A DNA stretch of 64,000 nt from Gari tellinella (Eukaryota > Mollusca > Bivalvia > Cardiida > Psammobiidae), in assembly GCA_922989275.2 (NCBI GenBank), contig OV277869.1:17879189-17943188 (forward strand). Direction: 5' to 3'. The notes under the pieces were generated by a model. It was not told where the DNA came from and did not search any database. It saw nothing but the letters and a program-made list of their open reading frames with translations. The stretch's first letter is position 1. The number at the start of each line of letters is the position of its first letter. Shown in pieces: positions 10,640 to 22,005 of the stretch. Made by a program: the position numbers and the translations under genes.

Positions 10640-12735
10640 TACAATCCAATACGGGGGATCTTGCTGAAAATGACTGTTTCAGCCTTGTCTTCTCTCTAAC
10701 TAAACCACCTATTTTTGGATCTTCACCAAACTTGCTATACATGTTTATTAGTAGAGAATCTAGCTCAATTTTGATAACTATCAAAGTCGCATGAGGCATG
10801 CCTGAGTTATTGCCCTTGAATAATTAAAAAAATGACTGTTTCAGCCCTTTCTGCTCTCTAACACAAACACTTTTTATTGGATCTTCACCAAACTTGCTGG
10901 CATTGTGTATTTGTTTTAAATATAGATCAAGACAAAAATCGAATACAGCTGACTGAAAATCCTTCAAGAAGTAAAGGAGGTATGGAGTAGTCATTTATTA
11001 CTTTACTTATTAGTTATTACCAACACGGCCAAGATGAAGCACATGCAACTATTGACCAAATAGTTGGCTTAAATAGAATAAAAACAGTTCCTATTACAGA
11101 GTTGACAGGGCTAAAATAAGTATGAAATAGCAAATTTTTAATAATTGAAGAACCGTAACTCCAACATGCCTTCGGCGATTTGGGTATTCATAGAGCTGGA
11201 CTAAGTTTTTATCCAATATTATTTTCAGCAAATTTGAAGATCCAATTAAAACCGTTTGAGTCAGAAAGCTGACAAGCCTGAAGTATGCAATCTATAATCA
11301 TTCAAGGGCAATAACTTCAACATACCTTGTGCGATTTTGGTAGTTAAGATTATGAACTTGATTTTATATTAATAAACATTTTCATCAAGTTTGGTGAAAA
11401 TCACAAAAAAAGTTATTTGTGTTAGAGAGCAAAAAATGGTGAAACAGGTATTTTTAAATACATAAAGGACAATAACTCAGACATGCCTTATGCGATTTAA
11501 GTAATAATCAAACCGAACCTAGATTTTGTATAAATAAAGAATTTCAGCAAGGTTTTGTTAAGATCCGAAAAGAAATGTTTGTGATAGAGAGCAAAAAATG
11601 CTGAAACATTAATTTTTAATAACTAAAGGGCAAAAAACTCATGCCTTATGCGATATAAGTACTATTTGAACTGGAGATATATTTTATATTTATAAACACG
11701 TTCAGCAAGTTTGGTGAATATCCGATAAAAACTGTATGTGTTAGAGTGCAAAAAAACCCTGAAACAGTCATATTTTAAGAATTAAAGGACAATAACTCAT
11801 ATATACATTTTGCGATTTTAGTAATATTCAAACTTAACCTTGATTTTATATTAATAAACATCTTCAGCAAATTGGGTGAAAATCGATAAAAAGCATTTGT
11901 GTTAGAGAGAAAAAAATGGTGAAACAGTCCTTTTTAATACATTAAGGGCAATAACTCAGATAATCATTTTGGGATTTTTAGTAATAATCAAACTGGACCT
12001 AGGTTTTATATAAATAAAGAATTTCAGCAAGTTTGTAGAAGATCCGATGAAAACTCTTTGTGTTAGAGAGCAAAAAAGGCTGAAACAGTCATTTCTAATA
12101 ATTCAAGAGCAATTACTCCGACATTCCTTATGCGATTTTACTAGTATTCAAATTTAACCATGATTTAATATCAATGAAAATTTTCAGCAAGTTTGGTGAA
12201 AATTCAATAAAAAGAATTTGTGTTAGAGATAAAAAAACTGGCTGAAAACTGTAATTTTAATACATAAAGGGCAAAAACTTAGATATGCCTCATACAATTT
12301 TAGTAGTTATCAAACTAAACCTATATTTTATACTAATGAGCATTTTCAGCAAGTTTGGTGAAGATCCAATAAAAGTATTTGTGAAAGAGAGCAATAATTG
12401 CTGAATCACTCATTTATAATACAAAAATGGCAAAAACGCAAACATGCCACATGCGATTTTAGTAGTAATCAAACTGGACCAAGATTTTATAATAATAAAC
12501 AATTTCAGTAAGTTTGGTGAAGATCAACTAAAAAATGCTTGTTTTAGAGAGCAAAAATTGCTGAAACAGTCAACTTTTAATACATAAAGGGCAAAACGTC
12601 TTACATGCCTTATTCGATTTAAGTAGAAATTTAACTGTACCTAGATTTTATATAAAAGAACATTTAATGCAAGATTGGTGAAGATCCGATAAAAACTCTT
12701 TGTGTTAGAGAGCAAAAAGGGCTGAAACACCGTTG
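10640..12735. repeat. Degenerate ~160-bp tandem array with a polarity switch
   Basis: From about 11130 to 12735 roughly ten units run forward. Each contains variants of CAATAACTCAGACATGCC, GCGATTTTAGTA, TTTCAGCAAGTTTGGTGAA, TGTGTTAGAGAGCAAAAA and CTGAAACAGTCAT. Marker positions are near 11151, 11309, 11468, 11628, 11788, 11950, 12110, 12271, 12431 and 12593. From about 10660 to 10910 two units have the same words in reverse complement (GACTGTTTCAGCC, GCTCTCTAACACAAAC, ATCTTCACCAAACTTGCT). There is no open reading frame. Confidence 0.85.
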
Positions 12736-14481
12736 TGACGAAATGTGACTCATTTTATAGCAATCGTTCGCACCCGGTGATATTGAACCCAGCTGTTCCA
12801 CGTGCCACTAATCCGTGTGGTAATATTTATGTCAGACGATCTACTTTCGGTTTGTTATGGTTTTAAATCGCTTTTTTGGTGATTTAGGCCTGTCTTCAAC
12901 ATTTCATAGATCAGTATGGCCCATTAGAATGTTCAAGCATTATTATTAACCGTTATTGTATTTCGCACATTAAAAAAAGGTCTGAAAACACAATGGGACT
13001 TTAACTATAACAGTTTGCTATTTGTTTATGTAGCTGTTGTTTCCCAAATAGTTATCGTTGTTGATGTAATTTTTCAATGTAAGTTATGTTAATTGACGTA
13101 GATAGGGTTCTTGCTTAGAATGGGTCAGTTAAGTTAGCGCTTAACCCTTACACTCTTATTGACGACAAAAAGCGCGTTTGCAAACAACGCGGTATCTGAT
13201 CACCATCCAAACGTTTAGACACTCGTATCGATCATATGTTTTAAGTCATACTACATTGAATCTTATTTTTGAAACGAGCTTGCAAACAACAAACTTGAAG
13301 CAGACGACAATAGAACGGTGAAGGGGGAAAAGTTGGTAGCAAAAGAGTTAAATATGATGATGTTCAAGGTAATCAACTCACCAGGCGAGTACACTCAATA
13401 CTTTACAGTGGTCTCCCTTTGTTACAGTGGGAGACGTTAGTTTCCCCGTTCGAACAGTGCGCAATTTGCAAGTTTTTTTTTGTTTGTTTTTTTAAATAAA
13501 CAATTCAGATTCACCAACACCTGAGTTGCAAAAGGATTTGAAGTATGACTAGACGCCGAGTGACCCGGCGCATGATCGATTCCACATTATTTGTCGTGAC
13601 TATTATGCTAGTGTAACATAGTAAATATATAGCAGCCGACAGAAAACGCAACCGAATCATTTTATCTGTTCAGTATTTTTAGCATTACGTTACTAAATTA
13701 ACATATTACCCAATCTACGTCACGCTTTCTGAAATGTGCGGGGAAATACTAAAGGTTGGACTACGTCGATGATTCATAAGTAAAGCTGTGGTAGCCGCCC
13801 TTTTTCCAAAAAGGCATCTTCCTGAAAATTACATAACAACGGATGTTACGTTAATTGCCTCCGTTAAATATATAGTTGGCCATAAGCCGGGGTAGATTGC
13901 CACATTAAGAGTCAGGGTTAATTAAAAATCTTACTAGTTACGTTGCTAGGACGTGACTGGAATGTACTTATGTAGCTCATACGTTAAGTCACATGATTAT
14001 TCATTCGAGCTCGTACAAACGGTAAATAAAATGTGTGTGCGCTTAGCGAGGAGGGAGAGTAGAGAGAAGGAGAAGCTTAGTAAAGGCGAATTGTAGAGGG
14101 AATGTATCAGCTAGAACTGGCAAGATGGAGGGATACGTTAGAGCAGGGCTTGGAGAGATGTAAGGGTGAAGCTAGAAATGCTGGTAGATAGAGACCGTGC
14201 CTGAGAACATTTCAGGAAATAAAGGTTAGAAAGAAACGTTTGCTTTGTTATAAAGTAGATCCATGAACCTAGGTTACAAAACGCGAAATGTATTAAAACG
14301 CAGACTACGCTACACTAGCACAAACGCGTATCAAAAGGGGAAATAACGTCGTGCGCAGTGTACTTATACCTTACGACGATTATGACGTGGATCAATAGGG
14401 AGTTGTATAGACGGTATCACAATGTTGCAAGTTAAAAATATTGCAGAAAACGCCTATATACTGTCAATTTCTATATCGGTG
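12736..14481. other. Gene-free region with worn MITEs
   Basis: It holds a diverged family B element (13140-13350), a core palindrome (13535-13600, GACGCCGAGTGACCCGGCG), a T-rich run (13465-13495) and a purine-rich stretch (14047-14200). No coding sequence is supported. Confidence 0.6.
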
Positions 14482-14485
14482 TTAA

Positions 14486-15425
14486 GGGTGTATCAATGTC
14501 ATGACTTTGGGAAACTTTCAAAGTATATGAAAACACTCTATGATGGTTTTGTATTGAAGAGCTATTTAAGATGAATGAAAAAATAGAAAAAGTGTACATT
14601 TTGGTGAACAACAGTTGGCTCTACGGCCATGTAAAATTTACCCCACCCACTTCCTCTTATTTTGTCCATTTCAAACAGCCCGCTTCAATAAAATCCATTT
14701 TAAATGAAAACAAATATGATAATTTGGTTTTGTGTTATTTATTTCCTATCTATGGTAGTATTTCTTCATACAAAAACTAATTTAAGAAAAAAAAGGCACC
14801 AAATATGAAATTTATAAAGCTCTAAATAGCATCGATATGGTACTTTTTTGTAAATTTTGTAAGGGGAGATAACTCTTTTTACTTTAATAACTCAAAATTT
14901 TCAACACTGACCTTTCAATTTCTTTTCATATTTTGAACTGCCTTAGCATGGGCTTTCATCTGGTAGAATATAAGAAAAAGTTAAATACTAGAACTATTTC
15001 ATTTTCAAACTTTTTTACTTTTTTTCATAAAATAAAAAATCTAATAAAATCATGCCCTATACAAAGCATATTTTTGATATTCAAGGATCGATATTGTTCA
15101 AACCTGGTGCCTGCTTTGTCTAAATTTGGTTTCTATATGTGAAAATACCACCATAGACATGAAATAAATAATGGAAACCCAAATTATCATGTTTGTTTTG
15201 TTTCGAAATAAATTTTACTGAAGCTTGTACCCTGAATGGGTAAAATTTGAAAAAAAAGTCCAAATTTGACATACCTTTTTCAAATCGCTGTAGCTCAAAA
15301 ACAAGGACACCACCATATATTTTTTTTTTCATTTTTTCATTCATCATAAACAGCTCTTCCAAAAAAACAATGTTAGAAAAAAAGTTAAATACTTTGAAAA
15401 AATGGCTTATGACATTGATACACCC
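14486..15425. mobile_element. 940-bp long-inverted-repeat element with TTAA target duplication
   Basis: The element starts GGGTGTATCAATGTCAT and ends ATGACATTGATACACCC, with TTAA immediately outside each end (14482-14485 and 15426-15429). Its two halves are diverged inverted copies of each other. For example, the left AGATGAATGAAAAAATAG matches the reverse complement of CATTTTTTCATTCATCAT on the right, and the two TATGGTAGTATTT-like segments also pair. The arms are ~450 bp. The TTAA site suggests a piggyBac-type non-autonomous element; the open frames inside are not conserved genes. Confidence 0.85.
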
Positions 15426-15917
15426 TTAATTCACTTATAAGTGGGAACGAAAAACGTTTTCTCTGCTAACCAGGTTTTTATTTTATTTTGGGACAGAGTT
15501 TAAGCGTAAACGTGATTATTGGGGGGAAATAATGTATTCTGTATAATTATGGCAATATAGATAAAAGTCGCATTTGTTCTGCATGTAAACTGATTTAAGT
15601 TTAAAGGGAAATAACCGCTGTCAGAGGCGCGTCAAGAGAGACGGCCTAGAAAGAAGTTTCAGTCCCTTTGCCAAACTAATAAATATACAGTGGAAAAGAC
15701 ATTATTCTCTTCCGTTTGACCCTTTCACTGCCAATTGTTTCGTGAGAAGTTTACCCCTTCACCGTTTCATTGTCATCTGCTTCAATTTTGTTGTCTGCAA
15801 TGCCGTTCCAAAGTTACACAATTAGGTAGTATGAATGAAGAAATTTCAACACGAGTGTCAAACAGTTTTGATCCTGATCAGACGCCGCGTTACTATTGTT
15901 GTCCCCGTCGTAATAGA

Positions 15918-16040
15918 AGGGTCCGAGCTGAGTCTGAGTGAGTTCTCAAGCATTTAATTGGTCAGATTTGAGCCTAGGCTCAAATCTGACCAATCAAATG
16001 CTTGAGAACGACTTAAGACTCAACTGAAATGCTTTATAAC
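15918..16040. repeat. Family G hairpin
   Basis: TTCTCAAGCATTTAATTGGT and ACCAATCAAATGCTTGAGAA arms surround the perfect inner palindrome GATTTGAGCCTAGGCTCAAATC. It interrupts a family B core directly after GACGCCGCGTTAC. Confidence 0.8.
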
Positions 16041-16198
16041 CTTGGACCCCGGTCTTTCTGCTACTTCAATTATGTGTGATTAATATCCGTTTCGAAAGCG
16101 GGTTACAAAATAAGGAAGTCGAAATAGGTCTATCTTTATTTCCATTTTCAGATCTTAGTCTTTGTATAGTATTTGTATTATGCGACTTGTAACACTAG

Positions 16199-16367
16199 TA
16201 CAGTAAAGCCTCTCTTTTACGAAGGTAACTGATTTATAAAGACTGGTGACAGCTTAAAGCAAGATGACAGTGAAACAGAAAGCTCCCCTTGCTTTAAGCA
16301 GTTATCTGCCTTAAACACTAAATAATGAACCAAAATTTGGTGGTCGCATTAGAGAGGTTTTACTGTA
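16199..16367. mobile_element. Family D MITE (TA CAGTAAAACCTCTCT termini)
   Basis: It begins TACAGTAAAGCCTCTCTTTT and ends AGAGAGGTTTTACTGTA. The centre has CAGCTTAAAGCAAGATGACA and its worn inverted partner. Family D ends differ completely from those of family A. Confidence 0.8.
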
Positions 16368-16659
16368 ATTGTTATATTGTATCTCTGATTAAGTTTCGAT
16401 TCATTCAAAATCTATTTTCAACATAATGGTTCTAAATCATCTGAACGTTGCGGGCAAATTTGTTATGATAGTTGAAACAGTTTTGATCTAGATGAGACGA
16501 TGAGTAAATCGACGTTTCATCTGGATCCAAACTATTTGACATTTTGGCTTTATTTTAGAACAATAATATCGTATAATCATTTCTTTAAAAACAATATTGC
16601 AGATGACAAAGTTTGCAGAAGACATTTGCATAGCGCATGATTAAGAATGTTAAAAAATA

Positions 16660-16908
16660 TACAGATGAAAAAAAAGTTATTCTTTTCCATTTACGTTAAA
16701 ACTATTATTTCCATTGCAAACAGTTTGGAGCCAGATCAGACGCCGGTGACCCGGCGTCTGATCAGGTTCCAAACTGTTCGCCACTCATATAAACATGAAT
16801 AGTCAGAGTTGTTAAAAAGTTGTTATTTTGTACTTTTTATTGCAATGCGTTTGCGCTTAGTTTCCGTTTTTAACGGGAAAGAATAGATCTAACGTTTTCT
16901 CCACTGTA
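16660..16908. mobile_element. Family A MITE, complete
   Basis: It ends CGTTTTCTCCACTGTA. The left terminus is worn (TACAGATGAAAAAAAAG). The core is a near-perfect GATCAGACGCCGGTGACCC palindrome. Confidence 0.8.
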
Positions 16909-16986
16909 ATTCATCATAGTAATGGTTCATGGCTGTGTCAGACACGAAAGTATAATGGGACGTTGATACCCTTGTAATATGTACTG

Positions 16987-17231
16987 TACAGTAGCGAAGG
17001 CGCTGTTCTTAGTGACCGTTTGTTCCAAACGAAACGCAAACACAATTCAATAGAATGTAGAAAACTACAATTTTCTCTAATTCCTTATTATTAATTCTAA
17101 TGCGAATGAAAAATCAGTTGTACGCGGGCTTACCCATAGTCTGACCTGTATCCAAACTGTTTGCAAGTGAAATAAATTATTTAAGCATTAACGTGGGTTT
17201 TTTTGGAATTGAATAACGCCTTATCCACTGT
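16987..17231. mobile_element. Family A MITE, diverged
   Basis: From TACAGTAGCGAAGGCG to CGCCTTATCCACTGTG; the body has ACGAAACGCAAACACAATTC and ATCCAAACTGTTTGCAAGTG. Confidence 0.65.
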
Positions 17232-17319
17232 GTTACATGTAATCAAGAACCCATGTGACGCATGCACGCGCCCTTTATCAACAGTGTACATTATGATGAG
17301 TGAACTTGTGTTATACAAG

Positions 17320-17382
17320 CAGTGGATACCTAGATCAGAGGGCTCCTACAGGAGCCCTCTGATCAGGGTATGCACTGTTTAT
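17320..17382. repeat. Family F hairpin (GATCAGAGGGCTCCT core)
   Basis: CTAGATCAGAGGGCTCCTAC pairs perfectly with AGGAGCCCTCTGATCAGGGT. Other copies are at 24836, 34408, 39262, 44182, 50206 and 62137. Confidence 0.85.
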
Positions 17383-17797
17383 CGTTTTGCTATATATTGT
17401 AAAAACAATCCTTAATAATAAAAGTGATGAAATTTAATTTGAAAATAAAACTGTTCATTTGAAGTGTCTGGACTCAATGAATTATTTGACACAAATATGC
17501 CAAGTACCCTCGACAGTTTGACCCGTTTTAAATGTCATGTTCATTTAATCTTTACCAATATTGTATTAATACACTTTTATTTACATATTGTTAGTATTTC
17601 AGTTTTTCGACCGTATGATTTTATAGATAAATTTGAAGCCTGAAAGTTTACTTTCAATTAATGTGTGTCAAGGTATTAAGGTATATTTAACGGACGGTCA
17701 AGTTACCACTATGCCAATGATAATAAATTTAACTTAGCTTTTAAAATCCATTTCACGCCTTAGTCTACATCGAAGAAGACATTATTCTTTAGCAATA

Positions 17798-18047
17798 TAC
17801 AGTGGAGAATATGTTATTCTTTCCCGTTTAAACGCAAGCGTACGCAAACGCAAAGCACTAAAACGTAGAAAAGAACAACTTTTGCACAATTCTGATATTT
17901 CATGTTTTTCTTGGTGGCAAACAGTTTCGAGCCTGATCAGACGCCGGGTTACCCGGCGTCTGATCTGGCTCCAAACTGTTTGCACTGCAAATAATAGTTT
18001 TAGCGTAAACGCGTTTATTGGGAAAGAATAACACATTCTCCACTGTA
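17798..18047. mobile_element. Family A MITE, full length (250 bp)
   Basis: TACAGTGGAGAATATGTTAT at the left and ACATTCTCCACTGTA at the right, with a TA target site. The inner palindrome GATCAGACGCCGGGTTACCC is perfect. Orientation is opposite to the 27, 35, 38 and 52 kb copies. Confidence 0.92.
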
Positions 18048-18248
18048 TTTGTGACAGAAATTTGCTTTGAACTCATTCACTGCCGTGACGTCATTAATTT
18101 GAAACACATGTCGTCTGCTTTTATTTCTCAAATTTGAATATTAGGTACTTGGCTTAAGAAATACCGAAAGGGGTGTCAACAATTTGGATGCTGATCAGAC
18201 TCCTCGTTACGCGGCGTCTAATCAGGATCCCAACTGTGTGTAAATAAC

Positions 18249-18400
18249 TAATATACTCTGGTGAGGCAAATGTCATTTTCTTTCAGATAAATGTTTTTAT
18301 AGTACCCGGCGTCTGATCTGGCTCCAAACTGATTGCACTGCAAATAATAGTTTTAGCGTAAACGCGTTTATTGGGAAAGAATAACAGATTCTCCACTGTA
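18249..18400. mobile_element. Rearranged family A half-element, permuted copy of 23476-23625
   Basis: A ~55-bp segment (TAATATACTCTGGTGAGGCA onward) is followed by the right half of a family A MITE ending TTCTCCACTGTA. At 23476-23625 the same two pieces occur in the reverse order. Confidence 0.85.
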
Positions 18401-19719
18401 CGAGTTTATGATAAACTAATGATATCCCTTGCAAACGGTTTATGGCAGATCAGACGCTTGGCAACCCGGCGTTTGATCCTGCTCCAAACCGGTCCAGTGT
18501 CCCTCATACAAAAATGAAACATTTGAATGTTAAAATAAACTGTCAGTTTCCAATTGTATTGCATTGCGATTGCGTTTAATTGGAGTTAACAAGCGTATTT
18601 CGCTACATCACTGCCTTGATGGAAAAACTATTGGAAACATTTCTTACATCTTAACAGAAGGCTAGTTAAAGAACTTATTGCTTCATTTTTCACCTGCTTT
18701 AAACAAAAGAATTACCCGTCTTTAACACTAACAAAAAGTGGTGTTTTGTATTAATGTTTAAATAGAGATCGTCTGCTTGACCATTTCTCTCCAAGTTTCA
18801 TCGTCTGCTTCAAAACTCTCACCGCAAAACTATTTTCTGCGTTGACGGTCTCATCTTCAATATTTTATTAAATCAGATTTAGGGATGTTTGACTAATACC
18901 TGAACATACGTCGGGTTTGTTCGACATGTTATCCATATCAGCTTGTAATACGTTCAGAAAACTATCTCTTATCCTACAGGTACATTCAGTTTAGTTAATG
19001 CGATTTGAAATACACTTGCAAATTATCCAAGTTTGGTATGACAAACGATTAGTTTGATAAATACAGCAGGTTAGCGTCGAAATTTTACTTTTTAAGTTTG
19101 ACTGAGCGAAGTCAAAGTACAATTTACTGTCGAATATGTGATAATGCTAATAATAAGAAGACACATCTAGTGTACAGATTGCGGTTTAATGATGTTCCTC
19201 CGGCGTTATCGACGATGAGCAAGACATCTAAGTAGTCAATATGTGTGTCCGGAGATGACTTGTCAGACCAAATCTTGCTCTGAAGTAACGGCCACAGGTC
19301 GGACACTTGAAGTCGGTAGTTGTCGGTTGTGAATTGCTTGTCATCCTCGTTTTTCGAAGCGCACGTTTCCTGATGCACTGATTGCGGTTTAATATAGGCC
19401 AAAGATAATGTATATAATTCCAACTGGAGATTTCTGTTCAACACGTGCATTACTTATCAGTTTACCCCACATAGGCGCCTTTTAGCGCATTCAATTTATT
19501 CTTCCATTGAAGAAAATAGTTTCAATGTATCATTAAGCACTGTATCTAAGAAGAGAACACTCTTCCTATTTAAGCAGTGTAGAACATAATCAGATGGCTA
19601 CCACATGAGCTAATCAGGATCGTCATTTTGCCATAATTAGATAGTCAACAATTGACTAGACCTAATTGGAGACTGGAGACTGGAGACTCGGTCAATGGGT
19701 TAAGAGGGTTCCTTGTTTC

Positions 19720-19963
19720 TTAACCCATTACCCTATAGCCTGATTTTAGTTTTGAAAATAGATGACCACTTAAATCAGGTTGAAAGTAAAGCAGAATGTG
19801 CCCTAAGGCACATTCTGCTTTACTTTCAACCTGCTTTAAGCTACCATCTGCTAGAAACAGTTCTTATCATACATATTCATAACTGTATAAATTGGAAATA
19901 TTTTCCTCAGTGGAGAAATAAATTAAAGGCGTAAAAAGGCGTATATATGGGTTAATGGGTTAA
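19720..19963. mobile_element. Family E MITE (TTAA, CCCATTACCCTATAG termini)
   Basis: TTAACCCATTACCCTATAGC at the left, GGCGTATATATGGGTTAATGGGTTAA at the right (shown in part), and the perfect inner palindrome AAAGTAAAGCAGAATGTGCC. Confidence 0.85.
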
Positions 19964-20334
19964 GGTATAGCTGTTTAGGGCTATATAAGATCAAGATTCA
20001 ACCTGTTCTGCAGTCAGATTTTCATGTATTTAAACAACGTTTATTACACATGCGTTTCTAGGCATAAGACTATTTTGAAATCTTTGAAAGACATTTAAGA
20101 AATACGTCAGTCTGTAATATGTCTTGGAATTCTAAGCCTCCAAAATAATATTTTCAAATCGAATCAGAATACTATACAGTTTGGATCCTGATGAATCTCC
20201 GATTAAATCGGCGTCTCATTTAGGTAAAAACTATGTGTAAAGTTAAATTACGGGTTTTCCTAGTGATCAAAGAGTTTAAGCAGACGACACAATCACATGA
20301 TAACAGTTAAATAAGTGGATTGATTAACAAGAGT

Positions 20335-20557
20335 TTAACCTTTCACTCTCAATGGCGTCAAAGAGAGCGTTCGAAAACAGTTGTGATCCTGATATGACGC
20401 CGGGTAACGCGGCATCTGACCAGAATCAAAAAAGTTTGTCACTTGTTTGAAATTACGTCAGTTTTACTGTCTTAAATCTGACACTATTAAAGCAGACGAC
20501 AATATGGCGGTGAAGGGGTAAAAATCTCACGATAAACTTAATCATGAAAGGGTTTAA
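20335..20557. mobile_element. Family B MITE (TTAA, CCTTTCACTCTCAATG termini)
   Basis: It begins TTAACCTTTCACTCTCAATG and ends AATCATGAAAGGGTTTAA. It contains the GACGCCGGGTAACGCGG core and GCAGACGACAATATGGCGG. Confidence 0.8.
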
Positions 20558-20638
20558 TCACGAGGCAGGTAGTAAATACATTGATAATCCTATTGTGCTA
20601 GATATACAATAAACCCTCTATCAACCGAACATAAAAGT

Positions 20639-20850
20639 ATAGTAAAACCTCTCTACAACGATCACTAAATTGTATTAAATATCCAATGTTTACGCCATGT
20701 GACTGCTTAAAACAAGGTGAAAGTAAAGCAGAATGAGCCATTAGGAAATGTTGGTTTTAATTTCACCTTGCTTTAAGCTGCCACCTGTCTTTTATACCAT
20801 AAATTAGCCTTCGTTTTAGTGGTCGTATTCGAGACAGCTACTTATACCAA
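20639..20850. mobile_element. Family D MITE
   Basis: AGTAAAACCTCTCTACAACG at the left, AAACAAGGTGAAAGTAAAGC in the core, and GTGGTCGTATTCGAGAC at the right. Confidence 0.7.
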
Positions 20851-21158
20851 TGTCAATATGTGACTCTACTCGCGATTACGCGCAATTTGCACAACATTTG
20901 CAAACATTTTGGATTAAGATCAGACGCCGCGTAAAGCGTAACGCAGCGTCTGATCTGAATCCAAACTGTTATGCACTAGTATTCAAATTTTCGAAAGATT
21001 AAAAGGCACGAAACAATTTTTTTGAAAAAGCTTAAAACAATTTACAACTGTTGTACAGAAAGCTCTCCGAGGAGCTTTCTGCATTTCTTTTGTCCTTAAT
21101 TATTTAGTAACTAGCTTTGTACAGTACGTGTCCAATGCTTATTTCATAAATGATTCGC

Positions 21159-21406
21159 TTAACTCGTTCACTGCTAATGTCGCCAAAAGGCTACTTTGCA
21201 AACAGTTTGGATCCTGATCAGACGCCGCGTGACGCGGCGTCTGATCAGGATCCAACTGTTTGACAATCGTATGGATATGTCTTCAGTCAAACAGTCCTAA
21301 ATCTGACTTTGAAAATAACTATTGCAGACGATACTACCAATGCAGATGATATGTTGGCGGTAATAGGCTTAAAGCAGACGATAAAACATGGCAGCGAAAG
21401 AGTTAA
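21159..21406. mobile_element. Family C MITE with perfect core palindrome
   Basis: TTAACTCGTTCACTGCTAAT at the left and GGCAGCGAAAGAGTTAA at the right. The core GGATCCTGATCAGACGCCGC pairs perfectly with its inverted partner. Confidence 0.88.
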
Positions 21407-21976
21407 CCAAGATTTAATTTGTATCTTAATAACTCTCGCTCCTGTCACAGAGTTAATCTGATACAATTTAAGCCGTAGCTGGGTATATATTTTGGTATTT
21501 ACCCTTAACGTTGCCTTTAATAACAGACTGGCTATTGTATACTTTATGGATCTGGATCGAAACTCACCAAAGATGTCCTGCAAATCAGGGTCAGCCATAC
21601 TCATCGTGTAGTAAAATGTAAGATCGAGAAATACGTTGATGAAATTTAGTTTTAGCAGAAGTCGCATAGAAAGCAGTTGACACTTCTTTGTATTTTAAGT
21701 GTGCAGAAGTACATGTACATAGTTAATACGGGGTTTCTACCGTTCAGACAGAACCGTCGTTAAAATAATATTTCAAGACAGTGTTGACAGGTGTTCATTT
21801 AAAAAAAAACTTAATTTTCGATGGATATTATAAGTGTGAGTTACAGATACATGTAAGAATGTGTGCGTGAAAAGATGGAAGCTACTGTTTGCTTATAAGG
21901 CAAAATAATACTTATTGATAAAGAAAGGATAGGAAATATCGGATTATATCAACATTCTGTCAACTAATTTGTCAAC

Positions 21977-22005
21977 ATGGCGTGCTACCCACCATTCTGG
22001 AGAAA
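21977..22005 (+). CDS. Candidate first coding exon (29 nt) of the ZU5/Death gene
   Basis: ATG in a fair context (GTCAACATGG) opens MACYPPFWR and runs into a perfect donor, AA|GTAAGT. Phase 2 fits the acceptor at 26829. The short length makes it a guess that transcripts must confirm; 23058-23221 is the rival. Confidence 0.45.

Larger units (their letters stand above)
15430..17797. other. Gene-free region rich in nested MITEs
   Basis: Besides the listed elements it holds a truncated family B element (15717-15895) broken by the family G hairpin at 15918-16040, and a core palindrome (16480-16545). No gene is seen. Confidence 0.65.
18048..21976. other. Gene-free region upstream of the ZU5/Death gene
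   Basis: It holds MITEs listed separately, core palindromes at 18172-18242, 18430-18500, 20175-20235 and 20895-20970, and an open minus frame at 19124-19450. That frame contains plausible but unassignable protein sequence (SDLWPLLQSKIW) with no splice partners. No promoter for the downstream gene can be pinned down. Confidence 0.6.

Noticed and set aside
19124..19450. 108-residue minus ORF
   Set aside because: Some protein-like words, but no family recognised, no splice partners and an internal repeated word (GATTGCGGTTTAAT); left as unproven.
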